Source of the DNA: Paenibacillus sp. sptzw28
GTDB taxonomy: Bacteria; Bacillota; Bacilli; Paenibacillales; Paenibacillaceae
Assembly (NCBI RefSeq): GCF_019550795.1
Contig: NZ_CP080545.1
Span: 4,932,001 to 4,996,000 of the forward strand
Direction: 5' to 3'
DNA length: 64,000 nucleotides
Within the stretch, counting starts at the first letter, position 1. The number at the start of each line of letters is the position of its first letter. The notes beneath the pieces are model-generated. The model was not told the origin of the DNA. It worked only from the letters and a program-made list of their open reading frames with translations, and searched no databases. Shown piece after piece: positions 8,086 through 16,775 of this stretch. The position numbers were made by a program, and so were the translations under genes.

Positions 8086-9267
8086 TTACGGCAAACCGGC
8101 CTGCGGAAGACGACTTGACAACTCCCTCTCCAAGTAGGGCGAAAGTTGCAAAACATCGCGAAACGCCTCATATTCCCGCCACTTTCGCTCCGTATCGTCC
8201 TTACGGCCTAGTGCGGCGCGAATCAGCATGTTCTTGGGCGTATGTTCCGGATCGATAAATTCCAGCAGCTGTACTTTATATCCAAGCACTTCGAGAAGCT
8301 GCGCACGCACGGCATCAGTGGCTAGTGCCGCGAATCGTTCCTTCAGCAATCCGTGAGCCAATAAAGGTCTAAGTGAATCGTTCGATATTTGCCGGAACAA
8401 TTCATGTTGGCAGCAAGGCACGGAAAGTATTACCGCCGCTCCCCACTCAACCGCTTTCACAAGCGCGGCGTCGGTGGCCGTATCGCAAGCGTGCAGGGTT
8501 ACAACCATATCAATATTCGTTTGCTCATTATATTGCGCGATATCGCCCACCTGAAAATGAAGCCGGTCATAACCCAGCTTGCGGGCCAGCTCCGAGCAGA
8601 AGGCTATAACATCCTCTTTCAAATCAAGTCCGATGACTGAAATCTGCCGTTTCTGCTGAATGGCGAGCAAATAATACAGCGCAAAGGTCAAATACGATTT
8701 GCCGCAGCCAAAATCGACGATTTTGATTTCTCTGCCTTCCGGCAGGTACGGGAGAACATCCGTCACCATCTCAAGAAACCGGTTTATTTGCCTGAACTTG
8801 TCTTGTTTCTTGGAGGCGACCCGGCCGTCCTTGGTCATGATGCCGAGCTCAACCATGAATGGGGCCGCTTCTCCCTCCTGGATGACACGCTCCTTCTGAC
8901 GGTTGTGAGACAGCTGGTCCTGTTCGCCCTTAGCCGTGGCCGGCTTGCCCAGTACAGCGGCCTTTCCCTTCTTATTGAATAACACCTGTACATCTGCTGT
9001 GTCCGTTTTGAACAGAGCCTGGCGGTAATGCTCCTCAAGCCACCCGGCCATCCGAAGGGCGGCATCGGCTTGCGGGACGTTGTCGTGCGTCACTTTAGTT
9101 GCAAAATGATACTCGAATTGATAATGGAGACTGCCCTTTAGCTGAATAGGGCGGACGGTTGTTTTCGGCGGAATGCTTCCGTCCTTGCGCCGAAGCTGGC
9201 TGAAGGTCGCCTGCCGCAGCTGTCCGTTGTCCACCCATTGCCTTAACTGTTCCTGCCATTTCTCCAC
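8086..9267 (-). CDS. Class I SAM-dependent methyltransferase
   Basis: A 393-aa cytoplasmic protein. A Rossmann-type methyltransferase domain covers about 170-330, with the SAM-binding glycine loop VDFGCGKSYLTFALYYLL, an acidic residue after strand 2 (VIGLDLKEDV) and motif VVTLHACDTATDAAL. This pattern fits the Methyltransf_32 family whose substrates are mostly unknown, some being RNA. The N-terminal 150 residues are unlike the domain and may bind the substrate. The likely start is GTG 9267; an AGGAG lies 14 bases upstream, rather far, and an in-frame stop precedes it. The next gene upstream is close (16 bases), so cotranscription with the DUF6483 gene is likely. Confidence 0.8.
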   Translation of the reverse strand: MEKWQEQLRQWVDNGQLRQATFSQLRRKDGSIPPKTTVRPIQLKGSLHYQFEYHFATKVTHDNVPQADAALRMAGWLEEHYRQALFKTDTADVQVLFNKKGKAAVLGKPATAKGEQDQLSHNRQKERVIQEGEAAPFMVELGIMTKDGRVASKKQDKFRQINRFLEMVTDVLPYLPEGREIKIVDFGCGKSYLTFALYYLLAIQQKRQISVIGLDLKEDVIAFCSELARKLGYDRLHFQVGDIAQYNEQTNIDMVVTLHACDTATDAALVKAVEWGAAVILSVPCCQHELFRQISNDSLRPLLAHGLLKERFAALATDAVRAQLLEVLGYKVQLLEFIDPEHTPKNMLIRAALGRKDDTERKWREYEAFRDVLQLSPYLERELSSRLPQAGLP

Positions 9268-9283
9268 GCCTGCAATTCATCTC

Positions 9284-9937
9284 CTATACTGACTTTTCAA
9301 TCGGAACTTGCTTCTGGCCCAGCAAAACCTCTTCCCGCGACAGTCCGCCTGCGGCAAGCGATTCATCCGGAAGCAGCAACAGCCGCCGGTAAAACTCAGT
9401 GGCTTCTTCCGCCGGCAGGACGCCGTCCTCAAGCAATTCATAGAGCATATTTTCAGCTTGATCGTATCGCCCGTCCCCTTCATGCCATTCGAACATCAGC
9501 AGCTTTGTCTCCGGCGGCAGCTCATAGATGCTAAGCTTACGGGAAAGCTCGGCAGCTTCCTCCGACGGTGTGCGAAGCATGGGCGGCGCATCGATAAGGG
9601 CAAGGCGCATAAATAAATGAAACGATTTAAGACGAACCGGATAGCTTAGCTCCGGACGCTCCTGATCGTCGAAAATATCAGCTTCTTCCTTCATCAGCAG
9701 CGCAATGGCATGGATATTAGCCGTCTCGATCATGCCGCTTGTCGTCATCATTCGAACGAGGTCGGCATCGGATAACGAGCGTATAAGTTTTCCGTTCAAC
9801 CGGAAATGCTTGTCCAGCAGCTCATCAATGATCACCAGCGCCTCATCCTGCTTACGCTCTTGACGGAGGCCCATGACCTGCCCGACGACTTGCGACATCT
9901 GTTCGATCATTCGCATAAAATAATCCCTTTGGAACAC
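9284..9937 (-). CDS. DUF6483 family protein
   Basis: A 217-aa soluble, all-helical protein without signal peptide. The N-terminus MFQRDYFMRMIEQMSQVVGQ and the segment QDEALVIIDELLDKHFRLN match the DUF6483 proteins common in Bacillales, whose function is unknown. The C-terminal part has a TPR-like helix pair (LLMFEWHEGDGRYDQAENML). Start is GTG 9937 with GAGAGG eight bases ahead. It is cotranscribed with the methyltransferase downstream. Confidence 0.75.
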   Translation of the reverse strand: MFQRDYFMRMIEQMSQVVGQVMGLRQERKQDEALVIIDELLDKHFRLNGKLIRSLSDADLVRMMTTSGMIETANIHAIALLMKEEADIFDDQERPELSYPVRLKSFHLFMRLALIDAPPMLRTPSEEAAELSRKLSIYELPPETKLLMFEWHEGDGRYDQAENMLYELLEDGVLPAEEATEFYRRLLLLPDESLAAGGLSREEVLLGQKQVPIEKSV

Positions 9938-9981
9938 TGGCTACCTCTCCCTCTTATCAAACGGTAATCCAAAAGAATACT

Positions 9982-10824
9982 TTATAATGTTGAAAGAAAA
10001 CGGATAAAGGCGGAAATTCGTTCTCCCACAATATCCGGCTTCTCAATCATCCCCATGTGGCCGACTTCGCTCAGCAGCACCTGGGAGACGTTAGGCCCTT
10101 CTGTCGTAAAGGTGTTCTCCGTCGGAATTACGCCGTCTTCAGCGCCGGCAATGAGCAGCCTGGGAACAGTCAGACCGGCCAAAACCGCTCTCGTGTCCGT
10201 ACGCACCTTCATCCCAAGCGCCGTGGCCGATGCGCCTTCAGGGGACGTACCCGAGCCAACCTCGATCATCCGCTGCACACGGTCTGCCATCGATTCGCGA
10301 TGCTCTGGCGCAAAGAGCTTGGGCACAAGCCCCTCTACAAACGGACGAATACCGTTCTCCCTTATGGATTGCACCGCTTTATCCCGGTTGCTTCTGGCTG
10401 TTTCCCCATCGGGCAGAGCAGTGGAATGGATCAGGCTGAGCGATTTCAGCCGGTGGGCGTAACGCTCCGCGAATGCGAGTGATACATAACCGCCCAGTGA
10501 ATGTCCGAAGAGGCATATGTGCTCGATCTGAAGCTGGCTTATAAGCATGGATAAGTCTTCGGCAAACGATTCCATTAAATAGACTTCGCCGCTAGGTGCC
10601 GAGCTTCCGCCATGCCCTCGGAGATCGGGAACGATCACGCGGCCAAGCCCCTCAAGCTTGGGTACGACATTTTCCCAATAGGCCGAGCTGCCGCAAAAAC
10701 CATGCAGCAGAACGATCGCACAATCAGCGGGCAGATGACTGCCGGACTCGCCAGAATCGTAATAGGCGGTCTGCAGCCCTTCCATTAAGGTAACAGAATT
10801 ATTGGCTAACGACAAAATTGACAT
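9982..10824 (-). CDS. Alpha/beta fold hydrolase
   Basis: I use ATG 10824, which has GGGGAAGGGTG ahead; the longer open frame lacks a site and runs into the yyaC leader. The 280-aa product is a canonical alpha/beta hydrolase: oxyanion region LLHGFCGSSAYW, acid-loop DLRGHGGSSAP, nucleophile elbow GHSLGG with the serine, a late Asp in AGAEDGVIP and the catalytic His in SEVGHMGMIEKPD. The lid region spans about 120-190. Such proteins include esterases, haloperoxidase-like and RsbQ-like hydrolases; the substrate cannot be told. No signal peptide, so it is cytoplasmic. Confidence 0.85.
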   Translation of the reverse strand: MSILSLANNSVTLMEGLQTAYYDSGESGSHLPADCAIVLLHGFCGSSAYWENVVPKLEGLGRVIVPDLRGHGGSSAPSGEVYLMESFAEDLSMLISQLQIEHICLFGHSLGGYVSLAFAERYAHRLKSLSLIHSTALPDGETARSNRDKAVQSIRENGIRPFVEGLVPKLFAPEHRESMADRVQRMIEVGSGTSPEGASATALGMKVRTDTRAVLAGLTVPRLLIAGAEDGVIPTENTFTTEGPNVSQVLLSEVGHMGMIEKPDIVGERISAFIRFLSTL

Positions 10825-10874
10825 ATGAGCTTCACCCTTCCCCTGTATATAATGAACATTCACCTGTGAGACGG

Positions 10875-11429
10875 TTACTGAATCGCGGGCCATGCCGCAT
10901 TGATTGCGCCCGCAACGGTCCTTGCCATCCCCATCACCTCGTAAAGGGACGCCCGCTGCAGACTCCAATACGGTTTCACGCTGAGCGGCCCGACAATTCC
11001 GGCAACGCTATAATGTCCGACTGGAGATAGATTTCGGCCGGTAGCCCTTCCGGGAAACAGGGGTCCATCGGCAATTAAATAACGGCAGGAGGTATCCGTC
11101 CTTCCGAGACATGCATCGATTGCGATAACGATTTGCGATTCCGGAATCCCGGACACAACCGATTCATAAAGATCGGCGTCGCAAGGGGTATCGAGAGTGC
11201 CAATGATGTGAGTCCAGCCCTGCTCCCGGAGCATCGTGCCAACCCATGGTCCGAAGGAATCGCCCGTTGAACGATCCGTACCGATGCAAACAAAGATCAG
11301 CTGAGTCCGGCTAGGATAGAGGGCGGCCACTTTAGCGAAGAAGTCCGCGAGACCGCCGCCGTCTACTCGCTCCCGCGGCAATTGCTGCTCCCTGCACGCC
11401 TCTTTGCGCAGTTTCGCGCGATTATTCAT
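10875..11429 (-). CDS. yyaC: YyaC-like spore protease-fold protein (DUF1256)
   Basis: Start at ATG 11429 follows GGAGGAACTGCAATC. The 184-aa product contains FVCIGTDRSTGDSFGPWVGT, GTLDTPCDADLYE and IVIAIDACLGR, the signature of the YyaC/DUF1256 family, related in fold to the germination protease GPR. In Bacillus the gene is expressed under sporulation control and its precise activity is unknown. Its presence supports a spore-forming host. The gene stands alone, with DUF1128 divergent on the plus strand. Confidence 0.85.
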   Translation of the reverse strand: MNNRAKLRKEACREQQLPRERVDGGGLADFFAKVAALYPSRTQLIFVCIGTDRSTGDSFGPWVGTMLREQGWTHIIGTLDTPCDADLYESVVSGIPESQIVIAIDACLGRTDTSCRYLIADGPLFPGRATGRNLSPVGHYSVAGIVGPLSVKPYWSLQRASLYEVMGMARTVAGAINAAWPAIQ

Positions 11430-11600
11430 GATTGCAGTTCCTCCAGATATAAGTAACCACTGCCGCCGAAGGACGCTCCTGTTCTGCGGTTTGGCTGTCA
11501 GTCTAATTGTATCTAAATCCCGCCCGGTCTTCAAACGGTGGCGGACGATTCTCGGGCATGATACAATACGTACAGCCAGCGATAGGGAGGAGCAAAACTA

Positions 11601-11828
11601 ATGAGAAACTTGAATGAACCGACACATGAGAATGTGGAATTCATGATAGACACGATTAAAACGAAGCTGCGTATGGCAACTGCAGCGGCTATGCAGGCAT
11701 CTAATTTCAATATGGACAAATACGAAGATATTAAAGATTTGTACGATATTGTAGCAGGCAAAGATAAATTCAGTATAAGCGAAGTGGAAGCGCTCGTCTC
11801 TGAGCTGGGGCAGCTTCGAAACAAATAA
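11601..11828 (+). CDS. DUF1128 family protein (YfkK-like)
   Basis: A 75-aa acidic helical protein of the DUF1128 family, found almost only in Bacillales. The family pattern is seen in NVEFMIDTIKTKLRMAT, a central YEDIKDLYDIV helix and the end VEALVSELGQLR. Function unknown. The ATG is preceded by GGGAGGAGC. It is transcribed alone between the divergent yyaC and a convergent gene, and ends in the shared terminator at 11889-11913. Confidence 0.8.
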   Translation: MRNLNEPTHENVEFMIDTIKTKLRMATAAAMQASNFNMDKYEDIKDLYDIVAGKDKFSISEVEALVSELGQLRNK

Positions 11829-11888
11829 GCGGTTATTTAGCATTTTGTTACAATTTCATACATTAATCGACAATTTATTTTTGAGAAA

Positions 11889-11913
11889 AAACCGGAGCTA
11901 TATACTCCGGTTT
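11889..11913. terminator. Bidirectional terminator between convergent genes
   Basis: AAACCGGAG (11889-11897) pairs with CTCCGGTTT (11905-11913) with a 7-base loop; A and T runs flank it, so it can stop both the DUF1128 transcript and the minus-strand gene that ends at 11925. Confidence 0.85.
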
Positions 11914-11924
11914 CTTGCATGAGG

Positions 11925-12395
11925 TCAGGAATAATCTGCGGAACCGCCTCCAGCCGTTTGATCATCGGCGTCTTTGGTTGCGGCTGTCAATGACAATTTT
12001 ATTGTCACGGCCTTATGTTCGCCTTTCATGAAGTGGGCGAGCCGTTCGAGCTTGTCCGCCAGTTCCGGACCGTTTAAAGTAACGTTGAGCTCGTAGGCGA
12101 ATTGGTCTGCCGGCGCCGTTCGTTCGCTTGCGGCATAAACCGGGGACGCGTACGCATCGGCTCCGTTGCGTGAAACGAGCAGCTGCTCAGGCGAGAACTT
12201 GTCCGATTTATTGACCACCCGTTCATAAATGCGAAGCTTTTTGAGGAGCATGTAATATTGGGCGGAATGCTTGAACCCCCACGCTTCACGGATATCCTTC
12301 AGCGTATAATCCATCTTCCATTGTTTCAGCTTTTCTACCTGTTCGTCAGTCGTCAAGGCCAGAAAATCGTCGAGCGGTATTATTGGTAATGGCAT
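11925..12395 (-). CDS. Hypothetical protein, 156 aa
   Basis: The ATG at 12395 has GCGGAGGG at a proper distance. The N-terminal 60 residues look like a small helical DNA-binding-type module: LTTDEQVEKLKQWKMDYTLK followed by DIREAWGFKHSAQYYMLLKK, which could be a helix-turn-helix, then a variable linker and a C-terminal domain of alternating charge (ELNVTLNGPELADKLERLAHF, VTIKLSLTA) that reads as a beta-alpha-beta unit. I recognise no named family. Cytoplasmic by composition. A regulatory role is a guess only. Confidence 0.6.
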   Translation of the reverse strand: MPLPIIPLDDFLALTTDEQVEKLKQWKMDYTLKDIREAWGFKHSAQYYMLLKKLRIYERVVNKSDKFSPEQLLVSRNGADAYASPVYAASERTAPADQFAYELNVTLNGPELADKLERLAHFMKGEHKAVTIKLSLTAATKDADDQTAGGGSADYS

Positions 12396-12575
12396 AATCG
12401 ATCCCTCCGCAGCTAAGTTTACTAATCATTTATATTTTCGCCAGGATATGCAGCTTCTCCTTTTAATATATAAAAGAATCCCATTATTTTATTATGATTA
12501 ATTATAAAGGCAAATATTAGGAAGATACAAGAGGTATCATTCACTAGCGCCGCTCCACCGAACGAACACATTGGC

Positions 12576-12638
12576 ATGGGTGCTCTTCGCGCATGGTTCT
12601 ATGCCGTAGGCGAAGGTCTCAGTTTCTTCGTACTGTAA
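12576..12638 (+). CDS. Possible 20-aa peptide ORF ahead of a terminator
   Basis: An ATG frame encodes a hydrophobic peptide beginning MGALRAWFYAVGEG and stopping with TAA only four bases before a strong hairpin, which is how a real short gene would look. The frame is open further upstream as well. Against it: no Shine-Dalgarno sequence is visible in front of the ATG. It may instead be a leader peptide, a degraded gene end or chance. Confidence 0.25.
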   Translation: MGALRAWFYAVGEGLSFFVL

Positions 12639-12642
12639 GCGT

Positions 12643-12681
12643 CAAGAAGCCCGCAGTCGGAAAACAACTGCGGGCTTCTTG
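12643..12681. terminator. 15-bp stem-loop between micro-ORF and galT end
   Basis: CAAGAAGCCCGCAGT (12643-12657) pairs perfectly with ACTGCGGGCTTCTTG (12667-12681), loop of nine. T-rich sequence is modest on both sides. It is the only candidate terminator for the gal operon on the minus strand. Confidence 0.75.
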
Positions 12682-12762
12682 ATGTATTATTCGGATTTAA
12701 AGCTTGCACCGGGCGGTTACTTACGAGGCAATCTCAGCGCGCGGGCTGTCTGAGCGAAGAGA

Positions 12763-14346
12763 TTACCGCTGCGACAAACCTAGTGAGTGCAGGAACCGCC
12801 TGAACGCGTTCATACCTTCCGGGGTACGTTTGTATACGCCTGCGTCTTTAAGCACATCAAGGAACTTGCGGCCGACTTCGTCACGAAGCACTTCCGCCGC
12901 TTGCCCCGCGGATAAGCCGGTGCCATGGGCCTCGACCATCGATTGAATCCAGTCGCCATGCTTGCCGAGCGATCCGCCTTGCAGCGCCGTTTGGTCGTAT
13001 GCGGCAGTTCCTGTGAGCAGCTCCGCAATCTCTTCGAGTTCGGTCTTAAGCCGTCCGGGAAGTACGGCAAGCCCCATTACCTCGATGAGACCGATGTTCT
13101 CTTTCTTGATATGGTGCAGATGCTCGTGCGGATGAAAAATGCCATCCGGATGCTCGTCGCTCGTCCGGTTGTTGCGAAGCACAAGATCAAGCTCATATTC
13201 TCCGTTATCGCGCAGCCGCGCAATCGGTGTAATCGTATTATGCGGTACCTGCTCCCCGCTCTTATCCGAGAAGGCAAGCACTTCCGCCGACGGATCGCTG
13301 TATGCTCTCCAAGCACCCAGAATCCGGCCGGCCGCCTTGAGTACGGCTGCCTTATCCGTCCCGTTCACACGCAGCACCGACATCGGCCAAGCGACGATGC
13401 CAAAGCGGAGACCCGGCGCCGAAGGATCGGCGAATTCGGCTTCCACATCCGCTGTCTCCATCGGAAACACATGACGTCCCGCCTGGAAATGATCATGATT
13501 CAGAATTGAACCGCCTACGATCGGCAGGTCCGCATTGGAACCGATAAAGTAATGCGGAAAAGCATCGACGAAATCAAGCAGACGCGCGAACGTGTCGGAG
13601 GAAATTCTCATCGGCACATGCTTGCTGTTAAAAACAATGCTGTGCTCGTTATAGTAGACATAAGGCGAATATTGGAAATACCATGATTCGCCGAGCAGCT
13701 CGAGTGGAACGACGCGAAGGTTCTGCCGCGCCGGGTGGTCCGCCCGTCCCGCGTAGCCGATGTTTTCGGTGCAAAGCAGGCATTTCGGATAGTTGCCGGG
13801 CGCCATAGTCCTGAGCAGGGCTATTTCCTTCGGGTCCTTCTCCGGCTTAGACAGGTTGACGGTAATTTCAAGCCGGCCGTATTCGGTCGGCTGCTCCCAA
13901 TATTGATTTCGGCGAATACGGTCCATCCGGATATAATTGGAATCGATGCTTAGACGGTAAAAAGCGTCCGTCGCTGCAGCGACGCCCTGGTCGGCCGACA
14001 TGCGGCTGAACCGCCGGGCCACTTCCGAAGGCCGCGGCATGAGCAGCCCCATAATGCGTGCATCCAGCAGATCGCGAAACGTGGTCGTATTGTCTTGAAT
14101 CAGGCCTATTGAAGCCCCGTAATCCAGCAATGGCTCCAGCAGCGGGACGGCGCTCTCCAGCCGCTCATCCGGAACGTCCCCTTCATAAGCTCCGGCAAAG
14201 CCGAACAAATCCAGCAGCGCATTCCGCGAATAATAGGCGTCCAGCGGTTCAATCATGCCGCGCTGAAGCGCGAATTGCACTAATCGTTCAATGAGGATAC
14301 GAGCTTCGCCTGCACCCGGCGTCGGTATCTGATTGTGTTCTGTCAT
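12763..14346 (-). CDS. galT: UDP-glucose--hexose-1-phosphate uridylyltransferase
   Basis: Start at ATG 14346 with AAAGGAG ahead gives 527 aa, the length of the Firmicute class of GalT rather than the 350-aa E. coli type. Seen: ETADVEAEF, GGSILNHDHFQAGRH with the active-site His pattern (HDHFQAG), and TRMPSGI-like HPDGIFHPHEHLHHIKKENIGLIEVMG. It exchanges UMP between UDP-glucose and galactose-1-phosphate in the Leloir pathway. It is the last gene of galK-galE-galT, 51 bases after galE. The divergent AraC regulator at 16776 is the obvious candidate controller. Confidence 0.93.
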   Translation of the reverse strand: MTEHNQIPTPGAGEARILIERLVQFALQRGMIEPLDAYYSRNALLDLFGFAGAYEGDVPDERLESAVPLLEPLLDYGASIGLIQDNTTTFRDLLDARIMGLLMPRPSEVARRFSRMSADQGVAAATDAFYRLSIDSNYIRMDRIRRNQYWEQPTEYGRLEITVNLSKPEKDPKEIALLRTMAPGNYPKCLLCTENIGYAGRADHPARQNLRVVPLELLGESWYFQYSPYVYYNEHSIVFNSKHVPMRISSDTFARLLDFVDAFPHYFIGSNADLPIVGGSILNHDHFQAGRHVFPMETADVEAEFADPSAPGLRFGIVAWPMSVLRVNGTDKAAVLKAAGRILGAWRAYSDPSAEVLAFSDKSGEQVPHNTITPIARLRDNGEYELDLVLRNNRTSDEHPDGIFHPHEHLHHIKKENIGLIEVMGLAVLPGRLKTELEEIAELLTGTAAYDQTALQGGSLGKHGDWIQSMVEAHGTGLSAGQAAEVLRDEVGRKFLDVLKDAGVYKRTPEGMNAFRRFLHSLGLSQR

Positions 14347-14397
14347 GTTAATGCTCCTTTGCACTGCTCACCCGGATAACCGGGTGTGCAAGCCTCG

Positions 14398-15384
14398 TTA
14401 CTTGTTATAGCCCGACGGGTTGGCCTGATGCCAAGCCCACGCGCTTCCGATGATGTCTTCGAGCTTGCTGCGCGAAGGACTCCAGCCAAGCTCCTGCCGC
14501 GCGCGGGCAGACGATGCGACGAGAACGGCCGGATCACCTGCACGTCTTGCTTCGAACACCGCCGGTATTTCCCGGCCTGTGACTTCAACCGCAATGTCGA
14601 TCACCTGTTTGACGGAGAAGCCCGTGCCGTTGCCGAGATTATAGATCGCGCTGCCGCCGCCTTTCCGCAGCTTCTCCACCGCCAGTACGTGCGCATCCGC
14701 AAGGTCGCTGACATGAATGTAGTCGCGTACGCAGGTGCCGTCATCCGTCGGATAGTCTTCGCCGAACACGGATATGTGCGGGCGCTGCCCTAATGCAACC
14801 TGCAGAACGACCGGCACAAGGTGCGTTTCCGGATTGTGGTCTTCGCCGATCTTGCCGCTCTCATGAGCCCCCGCAGCGTTGAAGTAGCGCAGCGAGACGA
14901 ATTTGATGCCGTGGGCGACGTCGAACCATTTCATCATTTTCTCCATAGCGAGCTTCGTTTCCCCGTATGCATTGGTCGGAAGTGTGCGGTCCAATTCATC
15001 GACCGGCACGTTCTCCGGCTCGCCGTAAGTTGCGGCAGTCGAGGAGAAGACGATCTTTTTGACTCCGTATTGGTTCATTTTTTCAAGCAGGCACAAGGTG
15101 CCGTATACGTTGTTGTGATAATATTTGCCCGGGTCCTTCATGCTTTCCCCGACAAGCGAGCTTGCGGCAAAATGAATCACCGCATCGATATCGTTCTCCT
15201 GGAATACGGTACCCAGAAAATCGGCGTCGCGCAGGTCGCCGCTGTACAGCTTGCCGCCCAGCACCGCTTCCTTATGTCCTTGCTGCAGATTGTCGACGAT
15301 CACGATTTCCTCGCCGCGCTCAAGCAGCGCCGCCACTGTGTGCGAGCCGATATAGCCCGCGCCTCCCGTTACTAATACTGCCAT
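14398..15384 (-). CDS. galE: UDP-glucose 4-epimerase
   Basis: A 328-aa extended short-chain dehydrogenase. NAD-binding GGAGYIGSH at residues 7-15, catalytic S in FSSTAATYG and the YxxxK pair in NAYGETKLAMEK, substrate loop YFNAAGAHESGKIGEDH. It interconverts UDP-galactose and UDP-glucose; besides galactose breakdown it can feed UDP-galactose into the exopolysaccharide made further along the window. AAAGGGGAG lies nine bases before the ATG. It sits 24 bases after galK and 51 before galT in one operon. Confidence 0.95.
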   Translation of the reverse strand: MAVLVTGGAGYIGSHTVAALLERGEEIVIVDNLQQGHKEAVLGGKLYSGDLRDADFLGTVFQENDIDAVIHFAASSLVGESMKDPGKYYHNNVYGTLCLLEKMNQYGVKKIVFSSTAATYGEPENVPVDELDRTLPTNAYGETKLAMEKMMKWFDVAHGIKFVSLRYFNAAGAHESGKIGEDHNPETHLVPVVLQVALGQRPHISVFGEDYPTDDGTCVRDYIHVSDLADAHVLAVEKLRKGGGSAIYNLGNGTGFSVKQVIDIAVEVTGREIPAVFEARRAGDPAVLVASSARARQELGWSPSRSKLEDIIGSAWAWHQANPSGYNK

Positions 15385-15408
15385 TGTAATTCTCCCCTTT
15401 CCAAGTGC

Positions 15409-16581
15409 TTAAGATAATTGCTCGACTCCGTTGCCGATTTTGCAAACATAGAAGTCGGCGGTTAGACCTGTGGCTTCCTTATATTTGCGTCCTACTTCTT
15501 CTTTGAAACGTTCTATGCTGTCTTCATGGACAAGCGATACCGTACATCCGCCGAAGCCCGCTCCGGTCATCCGAGAGCCGAGTACGCCAGGGACTGCGCG
15601 CGCCGCATCAACCATCGCGTCAAGCTCTTCTCCGGTTACTTCGTACAGGTCGCGCAGCGAATCGTGCGACCCGTTCATCAGCTCGCCGAAGGCCGCAAGG
15701 TCGTTTGCTCTCAGCACCGCGATAGAGCGAACGACGCGGTCTATCTCTTCAACGACGTGCTGCGCGCGCTTGCGTACCGTCTCATCTTTGATCAGGTGTT
15801 GATTGGCATTGAAATCTTCTAGAGAGATTTGGCCCAGCAGTGCAACATCCGGGAATGCCGCCTTCAAATCTTGCACCGCCTGCTCGCATTGGCTGCGGCG
15901 CTCGTTATATTTGGAATCGACGAGCCCCCGGCGCTTGTTCGTATTGCCGATAACGAGCTTATAGCTGCCGGAATCAAACGGGATCAGTTCATATTCAAGC
16001 GTATCGCACATGAGCAGGATCGCATGGTCCTTCTTGCCGTTTGCAACGGCGAACTGATCCATGATGCCGCATTGAACGCCGTTGAATTCGTTTTCGGATT
16101 TCTGGGACAGAAGCGCGATATCCACCGTATCGGTCTCATAACCCGCCATTGTGAGAAGCGCGTAGGCGGTGACGACTTCGATCGATGCCGAGGACGAGAG
16201 TCCCGAGCCGTTTGGAATTTCGCCGTGGAAGAGCAGGTCAAATCCGCTCTCAAACTTGCGGCCACGCTGCTGAAGCTCGTTTACAATGCCCTTCGGATAG
16301 TTCATCCAGTCGTCCGCTTCATCATATACAATCGGCTGGATAGGCAGGTGCTTATGCTCGCTGAAATTGGTCGATGCCAGACCGAGAAGATCGTCGCTGC
16401 GCTTACGGATAAGCAGCGTCGTGCCGAAGGTCAGAGCCGCGGGAAAGACATACCCGCCGTTGTAGTCGGTATGCTCCCCGATCAAATTGACCCTTCCCGG
16501 CGCGTGAAATACGCTGATGCCTTCCGAGGATTCGCCGTATACCTGCAGAAATCGTTGTGTCAGTTCATGGATGTTAGCCAT
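15409..16581 (-). CDS. galK: Galactokinase
   Basis: A 390-aa GHMP kinase. The family signature GRVNLIGEHTDYNGG is at about 29-43, the ATP loop GSGLSSSASIEV at about 122-133, and the C-terminal motif GSRMTGAGFGGCTVSLV near 335-351. It phosphorylates galactose at C1. First gene of the gal operon. The ribosome site is weak (AGTGGTG). A candidate promoter reading toward it has TATACT near 16637 on the minus strand, with a poor -35, which suits activation by the divergent AraC protein. Confidence 0.95.
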   Translation of the reverse strand: MANIHELTQRFLQVYGESSEGISVFHAPGRVNLIGEHTDYNGGYVFPAALTFGTTLLIRKRSDDLLGLASTNFSEHKHLPIQPIVYDEADDWMNYPKGIVNELQQRGRKFESGFDLLFHGEIPNGSGLSSSASIEVVTAYALLTMAGYETDTVDIALLSQKSENEFNGVQCGIMDQFAVANGKKDHAILLMCDTLEYELIPFDSGSYKLVIGNTNKRRGLVDSKYNERRSQCEQAVQDLKAAFPDVALLGQISLEDFNANQHLIKDETVRKRAQHVVEEIDRVVRSIAVLRANDLAAFGELMNGSHDSLRDLYEVTGEELDAMVDAARAVPGVLGSRMTGAGFGGCTVSLVHEDSIERFKEEVGRKYKEATGLTADFYVCKIGNGVEQLS

Positions 16582-16775
16582 TTGTCACACCACTTTCTTT
16601 TTATTTTGGTTTGTTTGCGGCTTGCTTTACGTTAAGTATAGCGGAATTTGGACGGGAGCAAAATGGCTGGATGTGAAATTAACATGGATTAATGTGACTT
16701 CATACTGTTAGAATCGCATTCTTATGTTACAATGTGCGTAATGTAATTTGATTGTAAATAAAGGAGGTGCCTTAT

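Larger units (their letters stand above)
12396..12762. other. Intergenic region with AT-rich part, micro-ORF and strong hairpin
   Basis: The first 140 bases are AT-rich and hold possible -10 boxes (TATAAA, TATGAT). A 20-codon plus-strand frame at 12576-12638 and a 15-bp hairpin at 12643-12681 follow. Nothing else is recognised before the end of galT. Confidence 0.5.
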
